Below, in pieces: positions 8,651 to 16,195 of a stretch of 44,493 nucleotides of DNA (position 1 is its first letter; every line of letters begins with the position of its first letter). Location: assembly GCA_945905765.1 (NCBI GenBank), contig CAMDPZ010000010.1:1-44493 (forward strand), given 5' to 3'. Source of the DNA: Nitrospira lenta. Lineage in GTDB: Bacteria > Nitrospirota > Nitrospiria > Nitrospirales > Nitrospiraceae. The translations under genes were made by a program, and so were the position numbers. The notes below the pieces were generated by a model, which did no database searches, was not told the origin of the DNA, and saw nothing but the letters and a program-made list of their open reading frames with translations.

Positions 8651-9024
8651 TCCAGGGCTCCCTTGCGCCAGGCGTAAATATAGGCCACCAGAAACAACCC
8701 GATAAAAATCAGCATTTCGATCAGTCCGATAAACCCGATCTTGGTGAACACCACCGCCCAGGGATAGAGAAAGATCACTTCGATATCGAAAATCACGAAG
8801 AGCATCGCAAAGATGTAATACCGGACCGGGAACGGCATGCGCGCATCGGAAAACGGCTCCGATCCGCACTCATAGGTGGTGAGTTTCTCCGGTTCCGGAT
8901 ACTTGGGTTGGACCAAATAACTGAGCAGTAACGTGACCACGCCAAACGCCAGCGCCACGAAAATAAACAGCAGAATCGGAAAGTATCGGGTTAGGTACTC
9001 AAGGAGTAACTCGAAACCGCTCAT
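8641..9024 (-). CDS. nuoA: NADH-quinone oxidoreductase subunit A
   Basis: First gene of the operon; 127 aa with three predicted membrane helices. The conserved loop [20 protein letters not shown] between helices 1 and 2 carries the Cys and acidic residues typical of NuoA near the quinone entrance, followed by [20 protein letters not shown]. The ATG at 9024 has AAAGG 8 nt upstream. Its 3' end overlaps nuoB by 10 nt. No nuo gene lies upstream, so the operon starts here. Confidence 0.97.
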   Translation of the reverse strand: MSGFELLLEYLTRYFPILLFIFVALAFGVVTLLLSYLVQPKYPEPEKLTTYECGSEPFSDARMPFPVRYYIFAMLFVIFDIEVIFLYPWAVVFTKIGFIGLIEMLIFIGLFLVAYIYAWRKGALEWD

Positions 9025-9065
9025 AGGGCTGACCTTTCAACACCTTGCGTACAAATGAGAGCGGG

Positions 9066-9095
9066 ATCTTAGACTCTGGATTGCGGGGATAGCAA
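9066..9095 (-). promoter_or_regulatory. possible sigma-70 promoter of the nuo operon
   Basis: On the minus strand: -35 TTGCTA (9095-9090), an 18-nt spacer and -10 TAAGAT (9071-9066), about 40 nt upstream of the nuoA ATG. The -10 matches consensus at four of six positions. It is the best pair found in the stretch ahead of nuoA. Confidence 0.4.
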
Positions 9096-9197
9096 GCGTC
9101 CAAAGGACCTATAGCCGAGACCCGAAAGTCCTAGACGCGGCTGCCTTGCGCGGGGCGTCACTCGAAAGCAGAGGTCGACCATCCGTCAGAAGAAGCT

Positions 9198-9407
9198 CTA
9201 CGAAGGTTTTTTTGCCTGGTTCGGCGGGGTTGGGGCCATGCGGCCTGAAGGCATACGCAGATGGGAGGGAGGCACCTGGTCGATTTGATCCCACTCAGGC
9301 TCCAGGGACGAAAAGGCCTTGGCCTTCTTCCGACGGTGAATCTGGGTCTCGATACGAGGAGGAGTCTGGCGTGGAGCCTTGTCGGCGGAAGGTCTGTCAG
9401 GAGCCAT
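9198..9407 (-). CDS. hypothetical small basic, proline-rich protein (doubtful)
   Basis: A 69-codon frame starting MAPDRPSADKAPRQTPPRIE and ending NQAKKPS. It is rich in Pro, Arg and Lys, with a basic patch HRRKKAKAF, and has no signal peptide or membrane segment. Codon choice looks coding-like (many G/C third positions), but there is no convincing Shine-Dalgarno site, and two alternative frames are also open on this strand. A run of seven T on the plus strand near its 3' end could shift the frame into a longer C-terminus. No family was recognised; it may be spurious. Confidence 0.35.
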   Translation of the reverse strand: MAPDRPSADKAPRQTPPRIETQIHRRKKAKAFSSLEPEWDQIDQVPPSHLRMPSGRMAPTPPNQAKKPS

Positions 9408-9494
9408 GGCCATTCCCGATCTGTGAGCAATCGATCCACCAGCACCTTAGCATCGGGAGAATTGACGGGTCAACGAGACAAAGCCTCAATATTC

Positions 9495-9522
9495 TTGACA
9501 ATACAGGACTACTTGCTATGGT
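9495..9522 (+). promoter_or_regulatory. sigma-70 promoter for the secreted protein gene
   Basis: A perfect -35 TTGACA (9495-9500), 16-nt spacer and -10 TATGGT (9517-9522). The predicted start of transcription near 9529 leaves a leader of about 31 nt before the ATG at 9560. This rules out the upstream in-frame ATG at 9527 as a start. Confidence 0.6.
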
Positions 9523-9559
9523 TTGAGTGCACTCCTTGTCTTACGGAAGGGCACCCCTC

Positions 9560-10639
9560 ATGGCTTACTATTCAATGAAATCTGTCGTATCTTCCATCGC
9601 CTGGACCCTGGCCCTGCCGCTCTGTTCTTTGGCCGGGACAACAGACCATCTCGCGGCGGTCCGATCCGGAGAACAGGCCCTGGCCTATTCGTCCGGCTCC
9701 ATCCAGCGATCGACTCAGCAAGACGGGGTCGTCAACGTCATTACCGGTGACAATCAGACCACCGGCGATCGCATGATCCTGGGCGGCCAGGACACCCTGT
9801 ACCTCCGGTTGGTGAGTCCAAGCACGGCGGCGCCGGGAGATCTCTTCACGATCTACAAGCGAACACGCAAAGTCTTCCATCCGACCACCGGCCAATACCT
9901 GGGACATTTGGTCAACCGGCTTGCTGTGGCCCAAGTGACCCAGATCGACAGGGACCTGACCACCGTTCAAATCATCCGGACCTACGGAACGGTCTCGCCG
10001 GGCGACCCGGTGATGAAATTCGTCCTCCCGGTTTATGAAGGAGCCACGGATGCGCAGCCTTCCGCCAGCGATGTGGAGGGACGGATTGTGGAGCTTCAGT
10101 CAGACATGGGCACCATGAACCTCGTGGCACAGGGGAATGTCGTCTATCTGGACCGGGGACGGAAAGATGGGATCCGAGCAGGGGATCGCCTGGACGTCAT
10201 CCGGTCAGGAGGGAACCTGCCCCAGCGGGTCGTGGGGGAGATAAAGATCCTGTCCCTGGAAGACCAAACTGCCACGGCGCTGATCACCAAATCGACGTCC
10301 CGCATTCTCAAGGGCGATCGCTTCCGCACGAAAACTCATGCCCCTGCTATCGCGCCGACCTCTCGATCGCCCAAACGATCCCCTGATGTCATGTCTGTGC
10401 CGACGGCGAAGTCGATCGAACAGGACGATGCAGACTATCGCCTGGCGCTGCGCAGTCCCGTGAAAAACAGCGCTCCGATCGCTGCAATGGACGTAACCAG
10501 CCAGGCAACTCCAACGGATCAGTCCACAGTGGACCCCTTCTCTGTACCTGTAACAGCGGTCCAGGACGCGATTCTTCCATCGGCTGGCCAAGAAGACTCG
10601 GCTCAAAGCTCCGAGGTTCCGGCCCTCCCTCTCCAGTAA
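9560..10639 (+). CDS. exported protein of unknown function with C-terminal beta domain
   Basis: 359 aa. The N-terminus MAYYSMKSVVSSIAWTLALP followed by LCSLAG looks like a Sec signal peptide. The middle (about 60-250) alternates short beta-type segments and GD turns (PGDLFTIYKR, SPGDPVMKF, IRAGDRLDVI, LKGDRFRTK). This resembles the small beta-barrel domains found at the C-terminus of some LysM-type envelope proteins, though no LysM motif is visible. The tail (260-359) is Ser/Pro/Ala-rich and probably disordered. The start at 9560 has GGAAGGG upstream and lies correctly behind a promoter. It is followed by a strong terminator, so it is monocistronic. No specific function can be assigned. Confidence 0.8.
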   Translation: MAYYSMKSVVSSIAWTLALPLCSLAGTTDHLAAVRSGEQALAYSSGSIQRSTQQDGVVNVITGDNQTTGDRMILGGQDTLYLRLVSPSTAAPGDLFTIYKRTRKVFHPTTGQYLGHLVNRLAVAQVTQIDRDLTTVQIIRTYGTVSPGDPVMKFVLPVYEGATDAQPSASDVEGRIVELQSDMGTMNLVAQGNVVYLDRGRKDGIRAGDRLDVIRSGGNLPQRVVGEIKILSLEDQTATALITKSTSRILKGDRFRTKTHAPAIAPTSRSPKRSPDVMSVPTAKSIEQDDADYRLALRSPVKNSAPIAAMDVTSQATPTDQSTVDPFSVPVTAVQDAILPSAGQEDSAQSSEVPALPLQ

Positions 10640-10657
10640 ACGCACAGCACATCGTGC

Positions 10658-10696
10658 GGAGGGTTGACGCGATCGCGTCAACCCTCCTTTCTCTTT
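10658..10696 (+). terminator. rho-independent terminator
   Basis: A 30-nt perfect palindrome (10658-10687; arms GGAGGGTTGACGCGA and its complement) followed by TTTCTCTTT. It lies 18 nt after the stop of the secreted-protein gene and just before the priA promoter, so it insulates the two genes. Confidence 0.85.
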
Positions 10697-10698
10697 CG

Positions 10699-10728
10699 TT
10701 GTTCCCACTTTTCTACTGCTGCTACAAT
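10699..10728 (+). promoter_or_regulatory. promoter of priA, predicting a leaderless mRNA
   Basis: -35 TTGTTC (10699-10704), 18-nt spacer, -10 TACAAT (10723-10728). Only five bases separate the -10 box from the priA ATG at 10734, so the expected transcription start coincides with the start codon. There is no Shine-Dalgarno sequence. Confidence 0.55.
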
Positions 10729-10733
10729 GCCGC

Positions 10734-13055
10734 ATGATTTCGACCCAAGCCCCTCCCCGCACGGAGCCTGAGGCTCTGTTCGCAGACGTCATCGTCCCGC
10801 GACATCTGGCAGGCCCCTTTACCTATATCGTGCCCCTGTCGCTCAGGCCGACGCTGCGCATCGGCCATCGCGTGCTTGTGCCCTTCGGTCGCTCCATGCT
10901 CCAAGGAGCGGTCGTCGCTCTTTCCCCTACGCTGCCCTATGGTCTGAGCCCAACACGCCTCAAAGAAATTCACTCATTGCTCCCGGAAGGGACCGCAACC
11001 GATGTGCCGCCCGACCTGTTCCAACTCTCACGGCAAGTAGCCGAGCAATATGTCGCGCCATGGGGACAATGTCTCAGACTGGTGCTGCCTCCAACCGCCA
11101 AGCCACAAAAACCGATCAGCCACTACCAGCTAACAGAGCAGGGGAAGGTCGCAGTTGCGGCGCGAGAACCCTGCTCGGTGAAAGAACGGGCTCTGCTCGT
11201 CAAACTGAATAAAGCGCCGTCGGGACTTCGCAAATCCTCCCGCCGCTCAGGCCTTGCCGACCTATTGCAAGACCTCACGGCGCGGGGATGGGTGCGAGAA
11301 GTTCAGGGCTCACCCTCTGCTCCGACAACGCCGCTTGCCCAACCGTCCTCACAGTTGAGCCTGACTCATACCGACCATGCCGCGCCGCTCTGTTCCGACC
11401 AGGCCCCCCTGTGGGCGGAACCGCTCTTTGAGACATTGAACAATCCTGGCCCCTCCCGGGTTCTGGTGCAGGCTCCCTGGGCCGATCGATTGAAGCTGTT
11501 ACAACAGACCGTTCGACTGATACTCGATCGCGGGCAAACGATCCTGATCCTCGTGGGTGAAGCAGAGCGGGCTCAATGGGTGGCGGACTTGCTCCGTAAT
11601 GATCAACGGAACCTTGCTCCGGCCTGCGTCCATAGCGGACTGTCGGACCAGGCGAAAGCCGAGCTCTGGGATCAGATCCATCGGCAGGTCGTTCGAGTGA
11701 TCGTAGGCACCAGGTCGGCCATCTTCCTCCCGCTGACTGCTATCGGAGCGATGTGGGTCGAGGGAGAAGAAGATGCGGCGTTCAAAGAAGCGCAGGAGCC
11801 CCGCTACCATGCAAGGGACGTGGCCTGGCTGAGGGCCCAGACTGAACGAACGGTGCTGGTTCTAAGTTCTTCCCATCCGTCCCTTGAAACTAGGGCGAGC
11901 GTGGAACAGGGAGGAGTCCTCATCCACAAGTCCATACCATCCGATACGCGGCCCGCCGTGCAGGTCGTGGATCTCCGCAAGCAAGGCTACGGCACGGTAC
12001 TGAGCCAGCCGCTCATTCGGGCCATCCAACAGACGATCAGCCGCAAGGCCGGCGTCCTCCTGTTTCTCAATCGGAAGGGCTATGCCGGCGCCCTCGTCTG
12101 TCGCGACTGCGGCCAGGTGCCCCGCTGTCCCGCCTGCCGCGTAGCCCTCATGTATTCTCGACAGACGGATCGCCTGCTCTGTTCCTATTGCGGAGAGAGA
12201 TCGTCCATCCCGGACACCTGTCATTCCTGCTCCGGCCCCTGCATGCAATTGATTGGAGAAGGCACAGAACGGGTTGAAGAGGATGCCAAGCGATTGTTTC
12301 CCCACGCAGCCGTGATCCGGCTCGATGGAGATACCATGAAGAAACCGGCAGAGGCCGAGGCCCTCTGGCGAAAAATCGACCGAGGGGAATGGGATATCAT
12401 CGTCGGCACACAACTGCTCTTGCGGCGCGGACCGCTTCCGACCATGGGCCTCGTCGGAATTGTGCAAGCGGACGCAGGCCTCAGCGTGCCGGATTTCCGA
12501 TCAGCCGAACGCACCTATCACACCTTGCTCGATGCCGTAGCACTCGCCGGTCCGGCAGGAGCCGGAGGCCAGGTCATCCTGCAAACCTCTCTAGCCTCGC
12601 ACCATGCGATTCAGGCCGTAGCGCAAGATGACGAATCCCTCTTCCTCTCGGAGGAACTGTCCCATCGAGCAGCCTTGGGCTATCCGCCCTCGGTCCACCT
12701 GATCGCCCTCCTCGTCTCGGGGACCGATGGAAACATGGTGCGCGACGCGGCCACAGCCTGGGTGGCTCGACTCACCGCCTGCGCATCGCCTTCCGTGGCA
12801 GGCCAGACCTCTGAGAGAAAGACCCGTCCGATGGCTCCATTAATGGGCAGGCCAGGCCCTCTCACAATCCTCGGGCCAGTCCCCTCTCCTGTGGCAAAAC
12901 TCCGGGGCCGCTATCGGTGGCAAATTCTCGTGAAATCGCTCGAACGACAAACGGGAATCGAGGCGGTGCGGACCACGGTCAAAGACATGGAGCGGACCCA
13001 CCATCGCCGGTCCATTAAGTTCGATGTCGACGTCGATCCGATCGAGATGTGGTAG
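10734..13055 (+). CDS. priA: PriA-type primosomal protein lacking helicase ATPase motifs
   Basis: 773 aa, full length for PriA, the replication-restart protein that recognises stalled forks. The N-terminal 3'-DNA-binding domain (FADVIVPRHLAGPFTYIVP) and the C-terminal domain ending FDVDVDPIEMW are conserved. All eight zinc-binding cysteines are present (about 458-503: CRDCGQVPRCPACR and CSYCGERSSIPDTCHSC). The catalytic motifs are not: Walker A is replaced by VLVQAPWADRLK (about 243), the DEEH box by EGEED (about 343), GSATP by SSSHP, the GTQMxAKG motif by GTQLLLRRG, and the arginine-finger motif QVAGRAGR by DAVALAGPAGA (about 600). It therefore looks like a DNA-binding, non-translocating PriA, as is known for Deinococcus and Actinobacteria. 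Convergent with the next gene, 3 nt apart. Confidence 0.92.
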   Translation: MISTQAPPRTEPEALFADVIVPRHLAGPFTYIVPLSLRPTLRIGHRVLVPFGRSMLQGAVVALSPTLPYGLSPTRLKEIHSLLPEGTATDVPPDLFQLSRQVAEQYVAPWGQCLRLVLPPTAKPQKPISHYQLTEQGKVAVAAREPCSVKERALLVKLNKAPSGLRKSSRRSGLADLLQDLTARGWVREVQGSPSAPTTPLAQPSSQLSLTHTDHAAPLCSDQAPLWAEPLFETLNNPGPSRVLVQAPWADRLKLLQQTVRLILDRGQTILILVGEAERAQWVADLLRNDQRNLAPACVHSGLSDQAKAELWDQIHRQVVRVIVGTRSAIFLPLTAIGAMWVEGEEDAAFKEAQEPRYHARDVAWLRAQTERTVLVLSSSHPSLETRASVEQGGVLIHKSIPSDTRPAVQVVDLRKQGYGTVLSQPLIRAIQQTISRKAGVLLFLNRKGYAGALVCRDCGQVPRCPACRVALMYSRQTDRLLCSYCGERSSIPDTCHSCSGPCMQLIGEGTERVEEDAKRLFPHAAVIRLDGDTMKKPAEAEALWRKIDRGEWDIIVGTQLLLRRGPLPTMGLVGIVQADAGLSVPDFRSAERTYHTLLDAVALAGPAGAGGQVILQTSLASHHAIQAVAQDDESLFLSEELSHRAALGYPPSVHLIALLVSGTDGNMVRDAATAWVARLTACASPSVAGQTSERKTRPMAPLMGRPGPLTILGPVPSPVAKLRGRYRWQILVKSLERQTGIEAVRTTVKDMERTHHRRSIKFDVDVDPIEMW

Positions 13056-13058
13056 AGA

Positions 13059-13502
13059 CTATCGATTCTTGCGGGAACGTTTGGGTTGAGACGGAGGGGG
13101 AGGGCTATCTGGCTCTTCCGATGAAGGAGCGATGTTTGGCCGGCTGGCTCGCTTAAAGAGCCCATAGGCAAACGTGATCCAAAAGACCGCCGAAAAAATT
13201 CCGGTCAGAACGGCTGAGAGAATCGCCCCCATCTGTTCGTCGGTCGGCTCCATCGTGATCGAGCGAACCTGCACCATCGTCATGATCGGCCAGGCCAAAC
13301 TCTCCAGACCCAGCAACAGAGTGGCCCAGGCCCAAACCAGTCCGATCGTCCGCCCCTGCCAGAGCAACAGTCCTGCTGCGGCCCCTGCGACGAAAACGAT
13401 TTCCCAGGGCGAAAACGAGTCCCAGGCCAGCCAGGCGCCCGCTGCCACGACGAGACTGCCCAACAAAGCATTGAGTTGAGGGCTCCACCAACCAATAACC
13501 AT
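13059..13502 (-). CDS. integral membrane protein of unknown function
   Basis: 147 aa from the ATG at 13502 (MVIGWWSPQLNALLG). The frame is also open from a TTG at 13562, which would add 20 polar residues. About four hydrophobic helices are visible (LLGSLVVAAGAWLAW, IVFVAGAAAGLLLW, IGLVWAWATLLLGL, AILSAVLTGIFSAVFWITFA). The C-terminal tail is Pro/Ser-rich and then strongly basic (PKRSRKNR), probably cytoplasmic. Its 3' end is only 3 nt from the priA stop. No family was recognised and the start is uncertain. Confidence 0.65.
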   Translation of the reverse strand: MVIGWWSPQLNALLGSLVVAAGAWLAWDSFSPWEIVFVAGAAAGLLLWQGRTIGLVWAWATLLLGLESLAWPIMTMVQVRSITMEPTDEQMGAILSAVLTGIFSAVFWITFAYGLFKRASRPNIAPSSEEPDSPPPPSQPKRSRKNR

Positions 13503-13586
13503 ACTGAACGTTCTTTTCCGTGAATGGGGGGCCAGTGTGAGTTCTGGCGGCGTAGTTGTCAATGGAGAGGGCGGTGGGAGGAAACG

Positions 13587-13967
13587 CTAAGACTGCAACT
13601 CTGATTGGACTGCGTCGAGGAGCGCCTTCATCTCAAAGGGTTTCTGCAGCGTGCGGTGAGCGCCTAGCATTTTGGCCACGTCCAGAAAATTGAGCGTGCC
13701 AACCATCTCGCTGCCGCCAGTGATCGCGATGACTTTCACATCTGGGAATTCCCGCCGCAGCCTGGATGTAGTTTCTAACCCATCCTGATCCGGCATGAGA
13801 ATGTCCATGATAATGAGGTCAGCCTGGGCCTGCCGGCATTGCGTGAGGGCCTCTTTCCCATCACGCGCTTCCGTGACCTGATAGCCAGCCTGCTCCAATG
13901 TTTCTCGAAGCAAGCGGCGGATCTGGTCTTCGTCATCGACAACAAGAATAGATGGCATCGTCCTCAT
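13587..13967 (-). CDS. single-domain response regulator (CheY-like receiver)
   Basis: 126 aa consisting of one receiver domain. The acidic pocket (VVDDEDQ, D11-D12), phospho-acceptor D55 in IIMDILMPD, T83 in AITGGS and K109 in LQKPF are all present, so it should be phosphorylatable. There is no output domain; it probably acts by protein contact or inside a phosphorelay. No histidine kinase lies nearby. The ATG at 13967 is used; an alternative ATG at 13958 (MPSILVVDDE) is equally plausible. A promoter at 14032-14060 suggests it is transcribed alone. Confidence 0.88.
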   Translation of the reverse strand: MRTMPSILVVDDEDQIRRLLRETLEQAGYQVTEARDGKEALTQCRQAQADLIIMDILMPDQDGLETTSRLRREFPDVKVIAITGGSEMVGTLNFLDVAKMLGAHRTLQKPFEMKALLDAVQSELQS

Positions 13968-14031
13968 GGCTTCAGTGAATGACTCCGCGCCTCGACTACC
14001 TGCACGCTGAGTCTTCTAGGTAATATTTTCG

Positions 14032-14060
14032 ACTGTACCATCTCCCCGGGGAGCAGGCAA
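14032..14060 (-). promoter_or_regulatory. predicted promoter of the CheY-like gene
   Basis: Minus strand: -35 TTGCCT (14060-14055), 17-nt spacer, -10 TACAGT (14037-14032), about 65 nt upstream of the ATG at 13967. Confidence 0.45.
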
Positions 14061-14160
14061 ACAAACAATGCGTTTTCATCAATAGCCAAGGCCCTCTTCC
14101 CCTCGCGAACAGATGCGAATGGAGGCGGCTGGCTCTAGTGAGCGTTGCGCGGACGATGCC

Positions 14161-14817
14161 TCAGGTCTGACGTTTGACGAAGAGGGCGGCGGCTTGCGAC
14201 CGTCGCGAGATGTGCAATTTCTGAAACATATTGGCGAGATAGTTCTTCACCGTCTTGTCGCTGAGCTGCATCGTGGTCGCAATTTCTTTGTTGGTCAATC
14301 CTTCTGCCACCAACGCCAAGACCCGCTCCTCCTGAGGGGACAGGGATTGCCCCCGCACCAGTCCGCCCTGATCCGGCACGGATTTAATCCAGTTCCGCGC
14401 CTGTTGGGTCAGGGCCGGATTCAAAATCGACTGGCCATTGGAGACGGCGCGAATCGATCGAATGAGCAGGCTCGAGTCAATATCCTTGAGGACATAGCCA
14501 TGCGCGCCGGCCAGCACCGCCGCCAGAACGGACTCTTCATCGGCAAAGGAGGTGAGAAAGATGATGCGGGTCGCGGGAAGGCTAGCGAGAATCGTGCGGC
14601 AGGCTTCGACCCCTGAGCCATCCGGGAGCCGCACATCCATCAGGACGATATCAGGCCGGAGACGTTTGGCGGCTCGCACTGCGGCGGCCTTGGACCCGGC
14701 CTCGCCGACGACGGTAATGCCCTGGTGGTTGTGCAAAACGGTCCGCAGACCGACACGAACCACTTCATGGTCGTCGACCAAAAGCAAACGAACCGGCTTG
14801 GCCTTAGCGGCGGGCAT
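14161..14817 (-). CDS. NarL/FixJ-family response regulator
   Basis: 218 aa. The N-terminal receiver domain (about 8-125) has VDDHEV (D15-D16), phospho-acceptor D61 in VLMDVRLPDG, a Thr in FLTSFADEES and a Lys in YVLKDID. The C-terminal LuxR-type helix-turn-helix (about 150-212) reads LSPQEERVLALVAEGLTNKE followed by IATTMQLSDKTVKNY, very like the DevR/DosR group. It is a DNA-binding transcription regulator controlled by phosphorylation. The ATG at 14817 has GAGG 6 nt upstream. No sensor kinase is adjacent, so the partner and regulon are unknown. Confidence 0.93.
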   Translation of the reverse strand: MPAAKAKPVRLLLVDDHEVVRVGLRTVLHNHQGITVVGEAGSKAAAVRAAKRLRPDIVLMDVRLPDGSGVEACRTILASLPATRIIFLTSFADEESVLAAVLAGAHGYVLKDIDSSLLIRSIRAVSNGQSILNPALTQQARNWIKSVPDQGGLVRGQSLSPQEERVLALVAEGLTNKEIATTMQLSDKTVKNYLANMFQKLHISRRSQAAALFVKRQT

Positions 14818-15276
14818 TCAAAACCTCGCTGGGCAGATCACGCACGACACACGTTCCTCGTTGATTTTCGAGAAAACGGACACCGGCCTCCGATCTTCTG
14901 CGCGCGCACCATCATATTATATTGGGCATCCCCTGCCGGTCCCTTTGACAACATCCGAAGTGAACCCGCACCGTTGCCGCGAATGCTCAGCCGATACAGC
15001 CTGCGAGGCGCACCCACGCGAGCTGATCTTGCGCGAGCAATGTTACCATATGTCGGAACGCCGTCGGCAAGTCTAGCCCTTGAAGCGGGCCAAAACTCAG
15101 CTCCTCAATAGAAATGCCAGGCGATCGATCTTCATCCTGCAGGCTTTGACCCACGGTTCAGATCAAGGCTCTGACCTGGTCGGCGCACGATGCGAAGTAA
15201 CTTGAGGAAGAGGAGCGGCGCTCGGCCCCGGCAACTCGATCACAGGAAAGAGTCGCCGGGAAGAGCGAACTTGAGT
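14818..15276. other. 459-bp intergenic region upstream of the NarL-type regulator
   Basis: No convincing gene is visible. A perfect -10 consensus TATAAT is present on the minus strand (14921-14916), about 100 nt before the regulator start, but no -35 hexamer lies at 16-18 nt; the nearest, TTGTCA, is 24 nt away. If used, the promoter would probably need an activator. The rest shows no clear hairpin or repeat. Confidence 0.5.
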
Positions 15277-15360
15277 TGGTGCCGAAGGCGGGACTTGAAC
15301 CCGCACGGCTTGCGCCACACGCCCCTCAAACGTGCGTGTCTGCCATTTCACCACTTCGGC
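15277..15360 (-). tRNA. tRNA-Leu (anticodon GAG)
   Basis: Type II tRNA of 84 nt on the minus strand, with CCA encoded. The acceptor stem GCCGAAG pairs with CTTCGGC, the anticodon loop is TTGAGGG giving anticodon GAG, there is a long variable arm, and the T-arm contains GGGTTCAAGTCCC. It reads CUC/CUU leucine codons. Confidence 0.95.
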
Positions 15361-15393
15361 ATTAGGAGGTCACTCAGACGACGAGGGAGAGGC

Positions 15394-15423
15394 ATTATAG
15401 AAGTGGGGCAAAATCCTTGTCAA
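15394..15423 (-). promoter_or_regulatory. strong promoter of tRNA-Leu(GAG)
   Basis: Minus strand: perfect -35 TTGACA (15423-15418), 18-nt spacer, perfect -10 TATAAT (15399-15394), about 34 nt before the tRNA. Its -35 overlaps almost completely the -35 of a divergent plus-strand promoter. Confidence 0.75.
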
Positions 15424-15445
15424 TCAATAGAGTGTCCGGTAGAAT
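15417..15445 (+). promoter_or_regulatory. predicted promoter of the HAD hydrolase gene
   Basis: -35 TTGTCA (15417-15422), 17-nt spacer, -10 TAGAAT (15440-15445). It is divergent from the tRNA-Leu promoter and the two share five bases of their -35 boxes (palindromic TTGTCAA/TTGACAA). Transcription should start near 15452. Confidence 0.55.
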
Positions 15446-15479
15446 CGGTCGGCAGATACTCACCGGATCCTCCAACGTT

Positions 15480-16190
15480 GTGCAGAGCCACCAGATCCTG
15501 ACTTCTACATGTGACAATGTCGCTGAACGACGGGCCAAAGGGTCCGTCGCGGCATTGTTCGACGTCGACAACACGCTCCTGCCAGGAGAGGCCAGCGAAA
15601 TACGGTTTTTCCGGTTTCTCTGGCGGCGCGGCCTGGTGGGCTGGGGCGAATTAAGCCGGACGATGGCCTGGCTGGCCGGGCATGTGCCCCCCTTCTCGCT
15701 GCACTCGCTCCGGGAACGAAAAGTCTATTTGACGGGCAAGCGGCCCGCCGACATTGAATCCTATGCGAAGGAGTTCTGTCAGGCGGAGATGATCGACCGG
15801 CTGGCCCTGCAGGGCCGCGCCAAGCTGGACGCCCATCGACGGGCCGGACATCAGCTGATTCTTGTGACCGGCGCGCCGGATTTTTTAATTGCGCCCCTTG
15901 CAGCATTCTTGAACGTGCCTACAGTTTTCGCGGCAAAACCGGAACAGCACAATTCCCTCTATACCGGCGCCTTGATCCCCCCCCTGCCCTATGGCCGTGG
16001 TAAACGTGAAGTGATCCTCGCCCATGCTCAGGAAATGGACCTCGATCTGGCCCGGTCCTACGCCTACGGAGACAGCCCCGGCGACCGCGACCTCCTGGAA
16101 CTGGTCGGCTACCCCCTGGTCGTCAACCCGATTCGAGGCATGAGACGCATCGCGCGCCGCAACGGCTGGCCGATCACGGAATGGACATGA
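15480..16190 (+). CDS. HAD-superfamily hydrolase, subfamily IB (PSP-like)
   Basis: 236 aa from GTG at 15480. Motif I is ALFDVDNTLLP (nucleophile D28, acid D30), motif II is the Thr in ILVTGAPDFL, a basic residue lies in GRGKREV, and motif IV is YGDSPGDRDLLELVG. The pattern and alpha-helical cap match the SerB-like IB group, often annotated HAD-IB or phosphoserine phosphatase-like; the true substrate is unknown. The frame is open from a TTG at 15417, but that lies inside the promoter -35, so the later GTG fits better. There is no clear Shine-Dalgarno site. An inverted repeat follows its stop. Confidence 0.82.
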   Translation: MQSHQILTSTCDNVAERRAKGSVAALFDVDNTLLPGEASEIRFFRFLWRRGLVGWGELSRTMAWLAGHVPPFSLHSLRERKVYLTGKRPADIESYAKEFCQAEMIDRLALQGRAKLDAHRRAGHQLILVTGAPDFLIAPLAAFLNVPTVFAAKPEQHNSLYTGALIPPLPYGRGKREVILAHAQEMDLDLARSYAYGDSPGDRDLLELVGYPLVVNPIRGMRRIARRNGWPITEWT

Positions 16191-16195
16191 GCATG

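Larger units (their letters stand above)
9025..9559. other. 535-bp intergenic region between nuoA and the secreted-protein gene
   Basis: Contains the predicted nuo promoter (9066-9095) and the promoter of the downstream plus-strand gene (9495-9522). The middle holds one weak minus-strand coding candidate (9198-9407) and a seven-T tract at about 9208. No RNA gene or repeat was recognised. Confidence 0.6.

Noticed and set aside
10670-10677. GCGATCGC octamer as a HIP1-like repeat
   Set aside because: It is simply the centre of the terminator palindrome; no enrichment noticed elsewhere in the window.
15163-15354. 63-codon minus-strand frame running through tRNA-Leu
   Set aside because: It overlaps a complete tRNA and reads tRNA sequence; no ribosome-binding site.
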